NCBI GenBank assembly: GCA_905221605.1
Contig: CAJNDS010002243.1
Location: forward strand, 250,001 to 314,000
Direction: 5' to 3'
DNA: 64,000 bases
Source: Symbiodinium natans
Taxonomy: Eukaryota; Sar; Dinophyceae; Suessiales; Symbiodiniaceae
Shown here: one piece after another, positions 1 through 11,100 of the stretch
How the letters are laid out: every line of letters begins with the position of its first letter
How positions within the stretch are numbered: position 1 is the stretch's first letter
Notes under the pieces: model-generated
What the model was told of the DNA's origin: nothing
The model's input: only the letters and a program-made list of their open reading frames with translations
The model's database searches: none
Program-made: the position numbers and the translations under genes

Positions 1-764
1 CTAGGGCCTTGACCCTAAATCCCGAACCCAAAGCCCGACTCCTCGAATCCCGAAGTTCCAAAGTGTCCCCAAGCTTGCATTGTTTAGGGTTCAGGGTTTA
101 TGGTTTAGGGTTCTAGTGTTTGGGGCTTAGGGTTTAGGGTTTAGGGTTTAGGGCTTAGGGTTTGTTTAGGGTTTAAAGTTTAGGGCGTTGGGGGGGGGGG
201 GGGGGGGGGAACCAAACCCCAAGCTACTGCCGGCCCCCCTCCAATCGCAACTCCTTTGCTGCCAGGATGCCTGGCAGTAGCCCTGGCTTAAGGCTAGGAT
301 GTCTTCAGAGCCCTAAACCCTAAACCCTAAACCCTAAACCCTAAACCCAAAACCCAAAACCCCAAACCCCAAACCCCAAACCCCAAGCCCTACACCCTGT
401 TTTTGTTGTTTAGGTTTTTGGGGGAACCTATACTGACTTTGCACCCCTGCATGGCTAGGCAACAACCGTCTGGGCGGCAACAGCTTGCTTGAGCACCTGG
501 ATCTCCATCATACGAAGGTTGATGGTTTTGGGGTTTTATGGTTGTAGGGTTTTAGTCTTTCAGGGTTTTCGGGTGGGGTTTTAGGGTTCAGGGTTTCGGG
601 TGCTGGGTTTAGGGCTGGGCGGAGGGGGCGATTCGGTTCTTATTGAGGGTCACTGCCCAGCGAGAACATCCTGCGATTCCAGCTCAGAACAGGTTGAGGT
701 CAGAGTCTGTCGGGATCTTTCGGCAAGCCACATCCCTTGCTCCCACGTTGACCATGTTGTCATG

Positions 765-919
765 GGTTCCCCTACTACCCCCCTCTATATACTACCCCAC
801 TTCTAGGTTCCCCCCATATTTAAGGCTAATTAGGGACAATTAAGCCTAAGTAAGATTATTTAAGGAGGGAACCTGGGGGGGGGGGGGGTAATTACAAAGG
901 GGGGGGTAGTAGGGGAACC
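765..919. mobile_element. Terminal-inverted-repeat element, 155 bp
   Basis: The ends GGTTCCCCTACTACCCCCC and GGGGGGTAGTAGGGGAACC are exact reverse complements (19 bp). The interior is AT-rich with a G run and has no coding capacity, as in a MITE. Neighbouring bases (catg/tatg) give no clear target duplication. Confidence 0.7.
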
Positions 920-1282
920 TATGATGTTGTTCGGGTGTGTGTTCATGTTCGACCCAAAGCCCTGACCTAAACGCTGGCTTTGGCTGCTATGCGAGATCGC
1001 AACGTAGAGCTTGTTGCCTAAGACTCAAAGATGAAGCCGTTCACCCCGAAACAAGTTCCCTCAACCTCATCAACTGCCTCAACCCTACACCCCTAAACCC
1101 CAAACCCCAAACCCTAAACCCTAAGCCCTAAACCCTAAACCCTAAACCCTAAGCCCTAAGCCCTAAACCCCAAACCCCAAACCCAATCTCCAGGTGTGTT
1201 GTCTTCGGTCGCTTAGCCGGGCGCCATGCAGCCACCAGCCGGGAGGCGTAGAGAAGGATCGCTGGGTTTCCTTGGCTGAAGT

Positions 1283-1385
1283 CTACTATTTGCTTAAGAA
1301 CCCCCCAAAAAATGAAAAACAAGTCTTCCCTATTAACGGTAATACAATATTATGTTTTACAGTAGGGCTCTTAAGCAAATAGTAG
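1283..1385. mobile_element. MITE-like element, 103 bp, 17-bp perfect TIR
   Basis: CTACTATTTGCTTAAGA at 1283-1299 is the exact reverse complement of 1369-1385. The AT-rich interior has no coding capacity. No target duplication is obvious. Confidence 0.75.
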
Positions 1386-1654
1386 AGGTTCGTGGTCTGC
1401 CTGGATTTGGGGCTTAGGGGGTTGAGGGGTTTGCCCTCTAGACCCTAAACTGCCTAAACCCAAAACCATCCTAATCCGTAAATAGGATAGTGTGTCTTCT
1501 AAGCGTTGGATAGACAGAGTTATTCTAGCTAGGTTGCGAACTCATCAAGCAGAAATGTCCCGCAGGGTCCATTTGTAGGTAAACTCTTAGCCCTAAACCC
1601 TAGACCCAAGCACCAAAACATGTGCAGGCCTGTCCTTTTTTTACCCTGAGTAGC

Positions 1655-1740
1655 TGAACCAGTACACTTTCCACTTTTTGGGATACTAGAATCTCCTATA
1701 GAACTGAAAGTGTACACTTTTTTTGGGGCTTATGAACTCA
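1655..1740. mobile_element. Short repeat element with GTACACTTTC ends (copy 1)
   Basis: The inverted ends GTACACTTTC/GAAAGTGTAC bracket a segment containing CTTTTTGGGATAC. A second copy at 36200-36290 shares the interior and also the right flank (GGGGCTTRTGAACTCAGC, then AACTAAG), so the repeat unit extends beyond the inverted ends. Confidence 0.65.
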
Positions 1741-2039
1741 GCAACTAAGCCCTAAGCACCCTAAACCCTAAACCCTAAACCCTAAAGAATCTAAGTCCCT
1801 CCGGCCTTCAGTGCAAAGGCCTCTAGACTCGAAGCCCGGGCTGAGCCAACTGTACAGTTCAGGGTTTTGGGTTTAGGGTTTATGGGGTTAGGGTTTAGGG
1901 TTTAGGGTTCAGGGTTCAGGGTTTAGGGTTTAGGGTTTAGGGTTTAGGGTTTAGTGTTCCAGGCTTGAGGATGTAGGGTTTAGGAAGCCAAAGGCCTAGA
2001 AACCTTAACGCCCGAAACCCATCAGGGCACCGTCGGAAG

Positions 2040-2124
2040 ATGAGGCCAAGGGGAATTAGCGGCATGATGCATGACCTTGCCGCTACTTTCGAAGTGTGGG
2101 AAAACCCGGCTTTTGGGTGTAGAG
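2040..2124 (+). CDS. Candidate first exon of the ankyrin gene
   Basis: ATG at 2040 opens a frame beginning MRPRGISGMMHDLA and continuing through FEVWENPAFG. It ends at GAG|GTTTAG, one base into a codon. The next candidate exon (2686) starts with the two bases needed (AA, making GAA). No upstream in-frame exon was looked for beyond the preceding G-rich array. Confidence 0.45.
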
Positions 2125-5100
2125 GTTTAGGGTTTAGGGTTTAGGGTTTAGGGTTTAGGGTTTAGGATAACCCTGAGTGTAGGCCTGGGCCAACTTTTCA
2201 TCTGATTGGGGGCTGGGGGTTTAGGGTTTAGGGTTTGTAATATTCCAAAATAGTACTACAATGTGACTGTCTCATGGGCTGCTCTAACATGTGAGCCCTG
2301 TCGGGATCTTAGGGTTTAGGGTTTGGGGTGTAGGGTTTAGGGTTTAGGGTGTAGGGTTTAGGGTTTAGCGTTTAGGGTTTAGGGTACCACTTTGAGCATG
2401 CCCTTCAGAAGTACTCTAGCCCCAGACCGCAAAGAACCCGAAGGAAGCGTGGAGTCATCCTCTGAGCCCCCTAAACCCTAAACCCGAAACCCTAAACCCT
2501 AAACCCTAGACCCGAAACCCTAAACCCTAAACCCTAAACCCTAAACCCTAAACCCTAAACCCTAAACCCTAAACCCTAAACCCTAAACCCTAAACCCTAA
2601 ACCCTAACCCTAAACCCTAAACCCCTGAAACTCCCCAGGGCCTAAAGAGCCACGCGCGGCCGGTCATGCCTTGTCTCCTTTGCAGAACTCCGGCCCGAGG
2701 GTACCCCCCCAGAGCTTGTGCTCAGCGCGGGCATCAGAGGCTGTCTTCAAGGGTTTAGGGTTTAGGGTTTAGGGTTTAGGGTTTAGGGTTTAGGGTAAGC
2801 CATGAGCCCTTAAGTTGAAGCTCCGGTCGCCCTGACAGCATGCGGGTCGCTATGGCCCTTTCCTGCTGAGTGTGAAGCTTACGGTTTATAGGGGTCGGGG
2901 CGCAGATTCCCACAGCCTTAGCTTCAAAGCCTGCAGCCTCCACAACCCTTCACCTTTTTTGGGGAAGGGGGGCGGGGGTTGAGGGAGGTTTATACGCCTT
3001 CAGTTTTGGAGCTTTTATAGCCTCCTAAACGGTAGTCAAGTATAGCAAATGACGGGGGACCCGGTAGATCGCAGCATGTTGGCTTTGCAGGGTGTGGGGT
3101 TTAGGGTCTAGGGTTTAAGTTTTAGGGTTTAGGGTTTAGGGTTTGGGGTTTAGGGTTTAGGGTTTAGGGTTTGGGGTAAAAAGCCCGCCATGCCTGCTGC
3201 GGCACAGCCGCCGAAGGGAGACTCGTGGCAGAGATTTCTGCTCAGGGTCGTTTATGTTGGCCAAGGGTCTCCAAATCCTCCGCGACCTTTTGGGTTTAGG
3301 GTTTAGGGTTTAGGGTTTAGGGTTTAGGGGACCCAATATCCAGGGGCCCGGGTTTGTTCCTGAGCCCTTTGCATCCGCAGACCCAACAGCCCCCTGGGCA
3401 CCTTACGGTGCAGAGCTCAATGTCTGCGGTTCAGGGTTTTAGGGTGTAGGGCTTTAACCAAGGGGTTCAAGGGGTAGGTTGAGGTTCTACTTGATGCTCG
3501 GGTCAGAGAGATCTGGAGACACCTGGCAGCGAAGGTCGTGTGAGTTTCACCGTCCTTCGCCGTTATGGCTACACGCCGCCAGACTCAGACGAGACCTGGC
3601 AGAAGCACCAGGCGAAAAAAGAGGGGGTTTGAGAAGAGACCGGCCGCAAGCGCATTGTGATTGCATATCAGATTCCAAAAGTATCAACGCAACCCCCCCA
3701 ATCACAACATAAATCTCGAATTATTTAATATTAAGGCAACAACATAGCCGGAACAATCCCCTCCTCCCCCCCCCCACCCCCAGCTTCCGCCCTGACAAAG
3801 AGAAGAACCGAAGCCCATCCTTCATACCCAACTCCTCGAATAGCCTCTCTTGCATCTTCCCTGAGACCCTCAATCCTCAAGCCCCATGCAGGGGCAGAAG
3901 CATCCCTTCAGAGCCTGCGAGGTTTAGGATCCAAGGGCCCTTTCAACCTTCAACCCGCACTCCGACCTCCAACTTCAGGCCTTTTTGCCCCTGAGCCCTG
4001 TTACCGAAAACCCTCTGAACCCCAAAACCCTAAACCCTAAGTCCCTAAACCCTGAGCCCCAAAACCATAGCTCCCTAAAGCCTTAACCCCAACTTCCAAG
4101 TTCAGGTTTAGGTTTTTGGGGAGCAACATGTAGGGTTTGAGGGGTTTGGGCATCTGGGATATAGAGCATAGTTGGAGGGCTTCAAGCTGCTTGAGGACTG
4201 AAAAAATGGGCTGTGCGCGGTCCAATCCCTGGCGCCAAAGCCCTAAATCCTAAACCCCCCTCTAGCTCCCCCAAGCCCGAACAGCCCCAGCCTTCTTGGG
4301 ATACTCCCAAGAAGGAGGGCACCCCCCCCCCCCCCCCCCCCCCTAAACCTTAAACCCTAAACCCTAAACCCAATCCCTGACCCTGAACCCTAAAACCCTA
4401 AAACCCTAACCCTAACCCTAAACCCTAAACCCTAAACCTAAAACCCTAACCCCTAACCCTAAACCCTAAAAACCCTAAACCCTAAACCCTAAACCTAAAA
4501 CCCCTAAACCCTAAACCCTAAACCCTAACCCTAAACCCTAACCCTAAAAACCCTAAACCCTAAACCCGAAAACCCTAACCCTAAACCCTAAACCCCTAAA
4601 CCCTAACCCTAAACCCCCTAAACCCTAAACCCTAAACCTAAACCCTAACCCTAAACCCTAAACCCTAAACCCTAAACCCTAAACCCAAACCCCTAAACCC
4701 TAAACCCTAAACCCTAAACCCTAAACCCTAAACCCTAAACCCTAAACAGGGTGTGCTCAGCGCCCTGGCCTCTGGCGCCAGCGTTGGCGCAACCACCTTG
4801 AGGGGGATGCTCGGCCTGAGTCTTTTTGGCGTTTAGGGTTTAGGGTTAAGGGTTTAGAGTTTAGGGTTTAGGGTTTAGCGTTTAGGGTTTAGGGTTTCGG
4901 GTTTAAGGCTAGGGTTTCTGGCCAGGGATGAGAGGGCGAGTGAAAGCATGGGATACCTTCTGCAGTGCCATCTCAATACTAGTGCACCTTCCCCCCCCCC
5001 CCCCCCCCCCTCAAGAAAAACAGGGAGGGCATTGATGGTTAGGGCCTTCCCTAAACCCTAAATCCTAAACCCTCAAACCCTACTATAAAAGAAAAACAGG

Positions 5101-8100
5101 GAGGGCATTGATGGTTAGGGCCTTCCCTAAACCCTAAATCCTAAACCCTCAAACCCTACTATAAACCCTAAACCGAAGCGCAATTCCCTAGCGCCCTGAG
5201 CTTGTCCGGAACCACCAAAGTGGCCACGATCATATACCTTACATAGACTCAGCCTGTTTACTTTAAAGAGTTTAGGGTTTAGGGGCACCAGACTATGCAT
5301 CAAAATCCCAACCCTCATAGCCTGAACCCTAGCTCTGAACCCTAAATCCTACACACACTATAAACCCTACACCCGAACTGTGCTTGTGAACCCTAAACCC
5401 TGAACCCTAACTCCTACGCACTCTAGAAACCCTACACCCTTGACCTGTGCGTGTCCCAAACCCTAAACCCTAAACCCTAAACCCTAAACCCTAAACCCTA
5501 AACCCTAAACCTTAAACCCTAAACCCTAAACCCTAAACCCTCAAGGCCAGGATAAATAGCAATTGAAGGCGTTTCATTACGAGCAGCTCGTGCAATAATC
5601 CTTCATCCTTCACAGCGCAAAAAAAAATCAGACAAAGGCACCAAAAAAAAGACCCTGAACAGGGAAAGAAAGCCCAGATGCTGCCGGCGCCGCTTTAGGC
5701 CCCCAAAAACCCCCCCAAAAAAACCCAAATCCCCCAAACCCCCCAACCCCCCCAAACCCCCCAAACCCCCCAAACCCCGCAAACCCCGCAAACCCCCCAA
5801 ACGCCTAAACCCTAAGCCTAAACCCTAAACCCTAAACCCTAAACCCCAAACCCCAAACCCTAAACCCTAAGCCTAAGCCCTAAACATGAAGAATGTTAAC
5901 ACGATTGGCAGGCAGACCCCGCTCATGCTTGCGGCGGCCACGCGAGGCCAAGGCCATTGCTTTTTCTGCCTCGTCTAGGTCAGGGTTTAGGGTTTAGGGT
6001 GTAGGGTTTAGGGTTTAGGGTTTAGGGGTTTGGGGTTCAGGGTTTAGGGTTTAGGGCCTAGGGTTAAGGGAAAAGAGCAAAGGGCGCGCAGGGTACCCTA
6101 GAATATTCCCCTAAAGCCACGTAGAGTTTCTAAATAGAGGCCATTTCGACAGAAGTCTTCTTGACTGCGCCTACAAAAAAATAGAAATCGTTGAAGAGCC
6201 AGCAGTTCCCATACCCCAAAATCCTAAACCCTTAAGTACGCCAGCCATGATCTAAGCCCCATCTGATCCCAACTTTAAGCCCCAAGATCCAAATCCTCCA
6301 CAACCTAAATCCTGAACTCCTCAACTCTGAACCCTTAACTCCGAAAGCCTAAACTTCTAAACCCTAAATCTTAAATTCCAAAACCCAAAACCCTAAGCTC
6401 CTGAACCCTAGACCATAAACTCCTTAAACACGAAACCATGAACTCCTTAACATCTATAAACCAGTGCAGTTCCCACTGAAAACCGTAGCAGTTCCCCCCG
6501 AACGCTGTGGTTCTTATGGTCATTATTTAATGAATGCAACCATTTAAAGATGTGACGGAGCCACTTGTGAATACCACAAGTTTTGGCTCCTACAGTATGC
6601 TCTGTCCTGAAAACAGGATTCAATCACAACAAGCAGCTCAACCGAAGCTTTCTAGAACAAATACATGAGCTGCGCCTTGCTCCGTTCGGTTGTTGGGCTC
6701 GGGTTTTGCCAGAAGCAAAGCGTACCGCGGCACAAGCGCGAGAAGTTCGAGCGAGCCTTCACTATTCGAAGGAAGATGGTTGTGGGAGGTCGCCTTCCAC
6801 AATTACCCAAAGGATTCATGAAGACTGCTCTGGATTGGCAATTGTCGGTCGGAGAAAAACGCGACCGCCTGGTTTGGATGCAACCCATAAATCGTTAAAG
6901 ACTAAACTCTACACCCTACACCCCAAACCCCAAGCCCCAAGCCCCAAGCCCCAAGCCCCAAGCCCCAAATCCTAGACCCTAGACCCTAAACCCTAAACGC
7001 TAACCCCTAAACCCTAAACCCTAAACTCTAAACCCTAACCCCCAAACCCTAGACCCTAAACCCGAAACCCCAAACCCCAAACCCCAAACCCCAAACCCTA
7101 AACCCTAACCCCCAAACCCTAGACCCTAAACCCGACACCCCAAACCCTAAACCCCAAACCCTAAACCCCAAGCCCCAAAACCTAAACCCTAAACCCTAAA
7201 CCCTAAACCCCAAACCCTAAACCCTAAACCCTAAACTCTAAACCCTAAACCCCAAACCCTAAACCCTAAACCCTAAACCCTAAACTCCTTATCGACTGAA
7301 CCCCGAGGTGGCCTGCAGTGTTTGCAGCTGTTGCTGGACGTGCGCGCCGATATCGAGGCGAAGGTGCGCCCAGAGGTTTAGGGTTTAGGGTTTAGGGTTT
7401 AGGGTTTAGGGTTTAGGGTTTAGGGTTTAGGGTTTAGGGCTTCGGGTTTAGGGTTTAGAGGGTTTTGGGTTTAGGCTTTGTACCCTATGGGCGTGTGACT
7501 TAGATACAGGAGCTCTCTAGCAGGAACATACAACAGTAGAATCCACACTCATACACGGGGGGTTTAAGCTCCCCTACACCCTAATACCCTAACACCACAA
7601 ATGCCCTATAGCACCCTGACACCCTATAGAATGCCTAACACCCTAATACCCTAGCACCCTAATACGTAATACCCGAATACTCTAACACCCGGACACCGTA
7701 ATACCCTAATACCCTGATACCCCAATACCCTAACACCCGAATACCCAAATTCCCTGAACCCATTGTCTTTACCCTAAGGCTCCGTGTACCCTTATAGTAG
7801 ATACTTAGGCCTTAAGATACCCTTATAGGAACCCTTTTCAGGCCCATGTATCTACTATATGGGTACATGGAGCCTAAGGGTGATGAGAACTGCATGAGTA
7901 GCGGTTCGATGTCGAGGTTGGGGCAGGGGTCCGCTCACGCGCCTATGGCGCCTGAAAGACCCCGACTGTCGTGATGCAGGGTTTAGGGTTTGGGGGTTAG
8001 CGGATGTATGGGTTTAGGCTTTGGGCTTTAAGGTCCAGGGTTAAGGGTTAGGGTTTGCATGGTTTTGGGATTGGGGCTGTTCAGGCTGAAGGTTTCAACC

Positions 8101-11100
8101 TAAATCCTTGCGACATGATGACCTTGTGCATCCCTATGTAACAGAATACAAACTGCCCAAATACCAAGTCCACATACTTACGTAGATTTAGTATTTAGGC
8201 CGTACACCCTAAACCCTACGCAAGCCCTCAATGCCTGCCCCCCACCCACTGGAAGCCATGAACACCAAAACCCCGAATAAACCTCTCCCCGAAACACCAA
8301 TACCTCTGAGCACCCCGACTCCTCTACGTACAACCCTGCACCCTAAGCGCCAAACACTTGAAAGAAACCGGGAACCTCCGATCCCCTAAACCTCCCTAGG
8401 TGGGTGGCTTTCATCAAGCAGAGACGGCCCCTAAACCCCAAAACCTCCACCGACAGCCCTACCCATACCCCTAACCCCTCTGAGTCTTTAAGACCCGAAC
8501 TACCCCCACGCCCCAAACCCGAACACTCTAACACCCTAATACCCTAATACCCTGACACCCGCGTACCGAACTATTTCCCCCCCTTTCCCTTCGCCCGAAA
8601 GGACCGGTACGGCTGGACGCCCTTGCTCTACGGCTGTCGGAACGACTGCGAGAAGCAGGTGGAGAAGCTCCCCTGCCTGGTTACAGCAGGAGCTGAGAGG
8701 ACTCTTGTAGCGAGCTTTTGTGGGGGTTTTAGGATTAGGGGTTTAGGGTTTGGGGTTTAGGGTTTAGGGTTTAGGGTTTAGGGTTTGAGGTTTAGGGTGT
8801 TTAGGTTTTAACCCCCTTCAAAGCTGGATGATCGGTGGTTCGCGTGGCTGTTGAGGGGCAGTTCAGTGAGTTGTCGAAGGTTTCAGGGGGCTTTTCAAGA
8901 CGGCGCGTAGTTTAGATCATGTTGTTGTTTTTGAGCGTTGTAGGTTGTTGGGCATATGGGGGTTTAGCAGTTTAGGGATTACGTGTTTGTTAAAGGCTTT
9001 CTGTATGGCTTGTTTTGGGTTCTATACATTCTAAAAACGCGTATGCAGTGAGAAAAACTGTGCATGCAATTCTCCTCGACACTGGGCAGGGTGCATGCCA
9101 TCCACGAAATCCATCCAAGAGCTGCCCGCCCTACCCCCAAACTCTACGCCCTACAGTAAACTCCAAAAGTTGGAACATCCTTATCCCCATACCCCAAATG
9201 GTATACTCAAGGGAATCCCAGCCCTAATCATCCTTAAAGCCATGTTCCAACTTTCTGGAGTTTGCTGCAAGCCCTCCATCTGCACTCCTTGGAGTCTAAG
9301 ACCCTGTTCCCTACTTGAAAACCCTGAACTCAAGTCAAGGAACTTCGAACCTTAAGGCTAAGCTCCCATAACCGCTGGCCGGCTCAGGCGAAGCGGGTTT
9401 TCAGGTCAAAAGAGAGATTGTTTGGGTTCTTGCAACCTCCCTGTAACCCTCCTAAGCCTTTCCTGGGCCTCTGGGCCCCCCTGGGCCCTTCTGGGTCCCC
9501 CTCAAACCCCCTAAGCCTGGGCCCTCTGGGCCTTCCTCAACGGCCTCTTGGCGCCCCTGCCCTCAGCCCGGCAAGCCCGATGGACCCCCCTAAACCCTAA
9601 ACCCTAAACCCTAAACCCATAAAGGCCCCGTCCGCCTCTCGGGGTGGGCCTTCTCCACCTCAGCCTCTCTGCACTGGAGGGTGGCCTTTTTTTTTTTTTA
9701 AACCTGCATCTTGAACCAGGCTGGCGACCACCATGATGGAATGAAGAAGTTTTTATGGAATGTAAGCAGTTGGCTTGAGTTTAGGCCTGAACCCTAGAAG
9801 GAATGGGTTTGGGGGGCTTTGCCGCCTCGGACGGCGAGGGGTGGGAGAAAAGTAGTAGATGGCCTTCCACAATCGGGCCAAAGCTGCTCTTCGCGCCTCA
9901 AGAAGCTTTCGAGCTTGTTCCAAAGCCTAACCTTCACAGCATCTACGCCCTCACAGCAAACCAAAAACCCTAAACCGCCTAAACCGCTTAAACCGCCTAA
10001 ACCCTAAACCTTTTCAGAACCTTAAGGTTCACGGCTTCCAGTGCCCCCAAAAAAGGTTGCTGGACCTCCGCGCGCAGCTGAAGGCCCAACAGCGCCGGAG
10101 CAGTACAGTATGGAGTTGCGAAGTTGTTCAGGGTCTAGGGTTTAGGGTTTAGGGTTTAAGGTTAAGGGTTTAGTGTTAGGGGTCAGGGTTTAGGGTTTAG
10201 GGGTTGGAGTTTAGGGTTTAGGATTTGGGCGTTGGGGTTAGGGTTTCGGGTTTAGGGTTTAGAGTTTGGGTCGCGTGCGCAGTTCAATGTCTTCTTGAAA
10301 AGGGGCACCTTCGTGAGCAAATCAGAGGGCTGCATGCTAAGAAGTGCAACTCAGTTTGGGGCTTCGGATTCGGGTCCGAGGGTTTAGGGTTTAGGGTTTA
10401 GGGTTTAGGGTTTAGGGTTTAGGGTTTAGGGTTTAGGGTTTAGGGTTTAGGGTTTAGGGTTTAGGGTTTAGGGTTTAGGGTTTAGGGTTTAGGGTAGGAG
10501 TTTATGGGCTCCAGTTGCATGGGCTCCTGGTGATGGCTTGGCAGACCCCAAGCACCCGCAACCTTGAGTCCTACGGTGCCTATGGCTCCTTTTTCTTCAC
10601 ACTTCAGGTCTTACATATGAAGCTCTTCGTTCTCAAGCCCTAAACCCTAAACCCTAAACCCTAAGCCCTCAACCCTAAACCCTAAACCCTGAACCCTACA
10701 CTGTTTGACAGATCAACTATGAACCCGAATCCGAGCCGGGACCCCACATCCTAAACACCCCCTTAAGGGAGGGGGTTCATGGGGGTCCAGGTAGGGTTTA
10801 GGGTTCAGGGTTAGGGTTAGCGTACCTAGGGAAGCTTGGGGGGCCTTAGGAAGTAGTGAGAACTAGGGGAACCTTGGGTTGCATTGCCCTGAAGGACCCC
10901 TGAACCCTAAGCCCTAAACCCTAAACCTTCAACCCTCAACCCTAAACCCTAAACCCTAAACCCTAAACCCTAAACCCTAAACCCTAAACCCCAAACCCCA
11001 AACCCCAAACCAAACATCCCCCACAACAATCCCAAGCTTGCTTGCACACCACAACCTGTGGCCAGGTTTCCACCCATGACGGACGCACCGCCATCATGCT

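Larger units (their letters stand above)
1..2039. other. Region without recognised exon, left edge
   Basis: It holds G-rich arrays (100-180, 1865-1980) and C-rich arrays (310-395, 1085-1185, 1745-1790), a G homopolymer at about 188-209, and three inverted-repeat elements (765-919, 1283-1385, 1655-1735). The short open frames here run through the repeats and are not convincing genes. Confidence 0.6.

Noticed and set aside
4340-4746. A true chromosome end
   Set aside because: Both orientations alternate across the whole window and unique sequence continues on both sides, so arrays are internal.
6583-6605. Dinoflagellate spliced-leader gene near TTTTGGCTCCTAC
   Set aside because: Matches only a few bases of the known spliced-leader end and has no downstream donor context.
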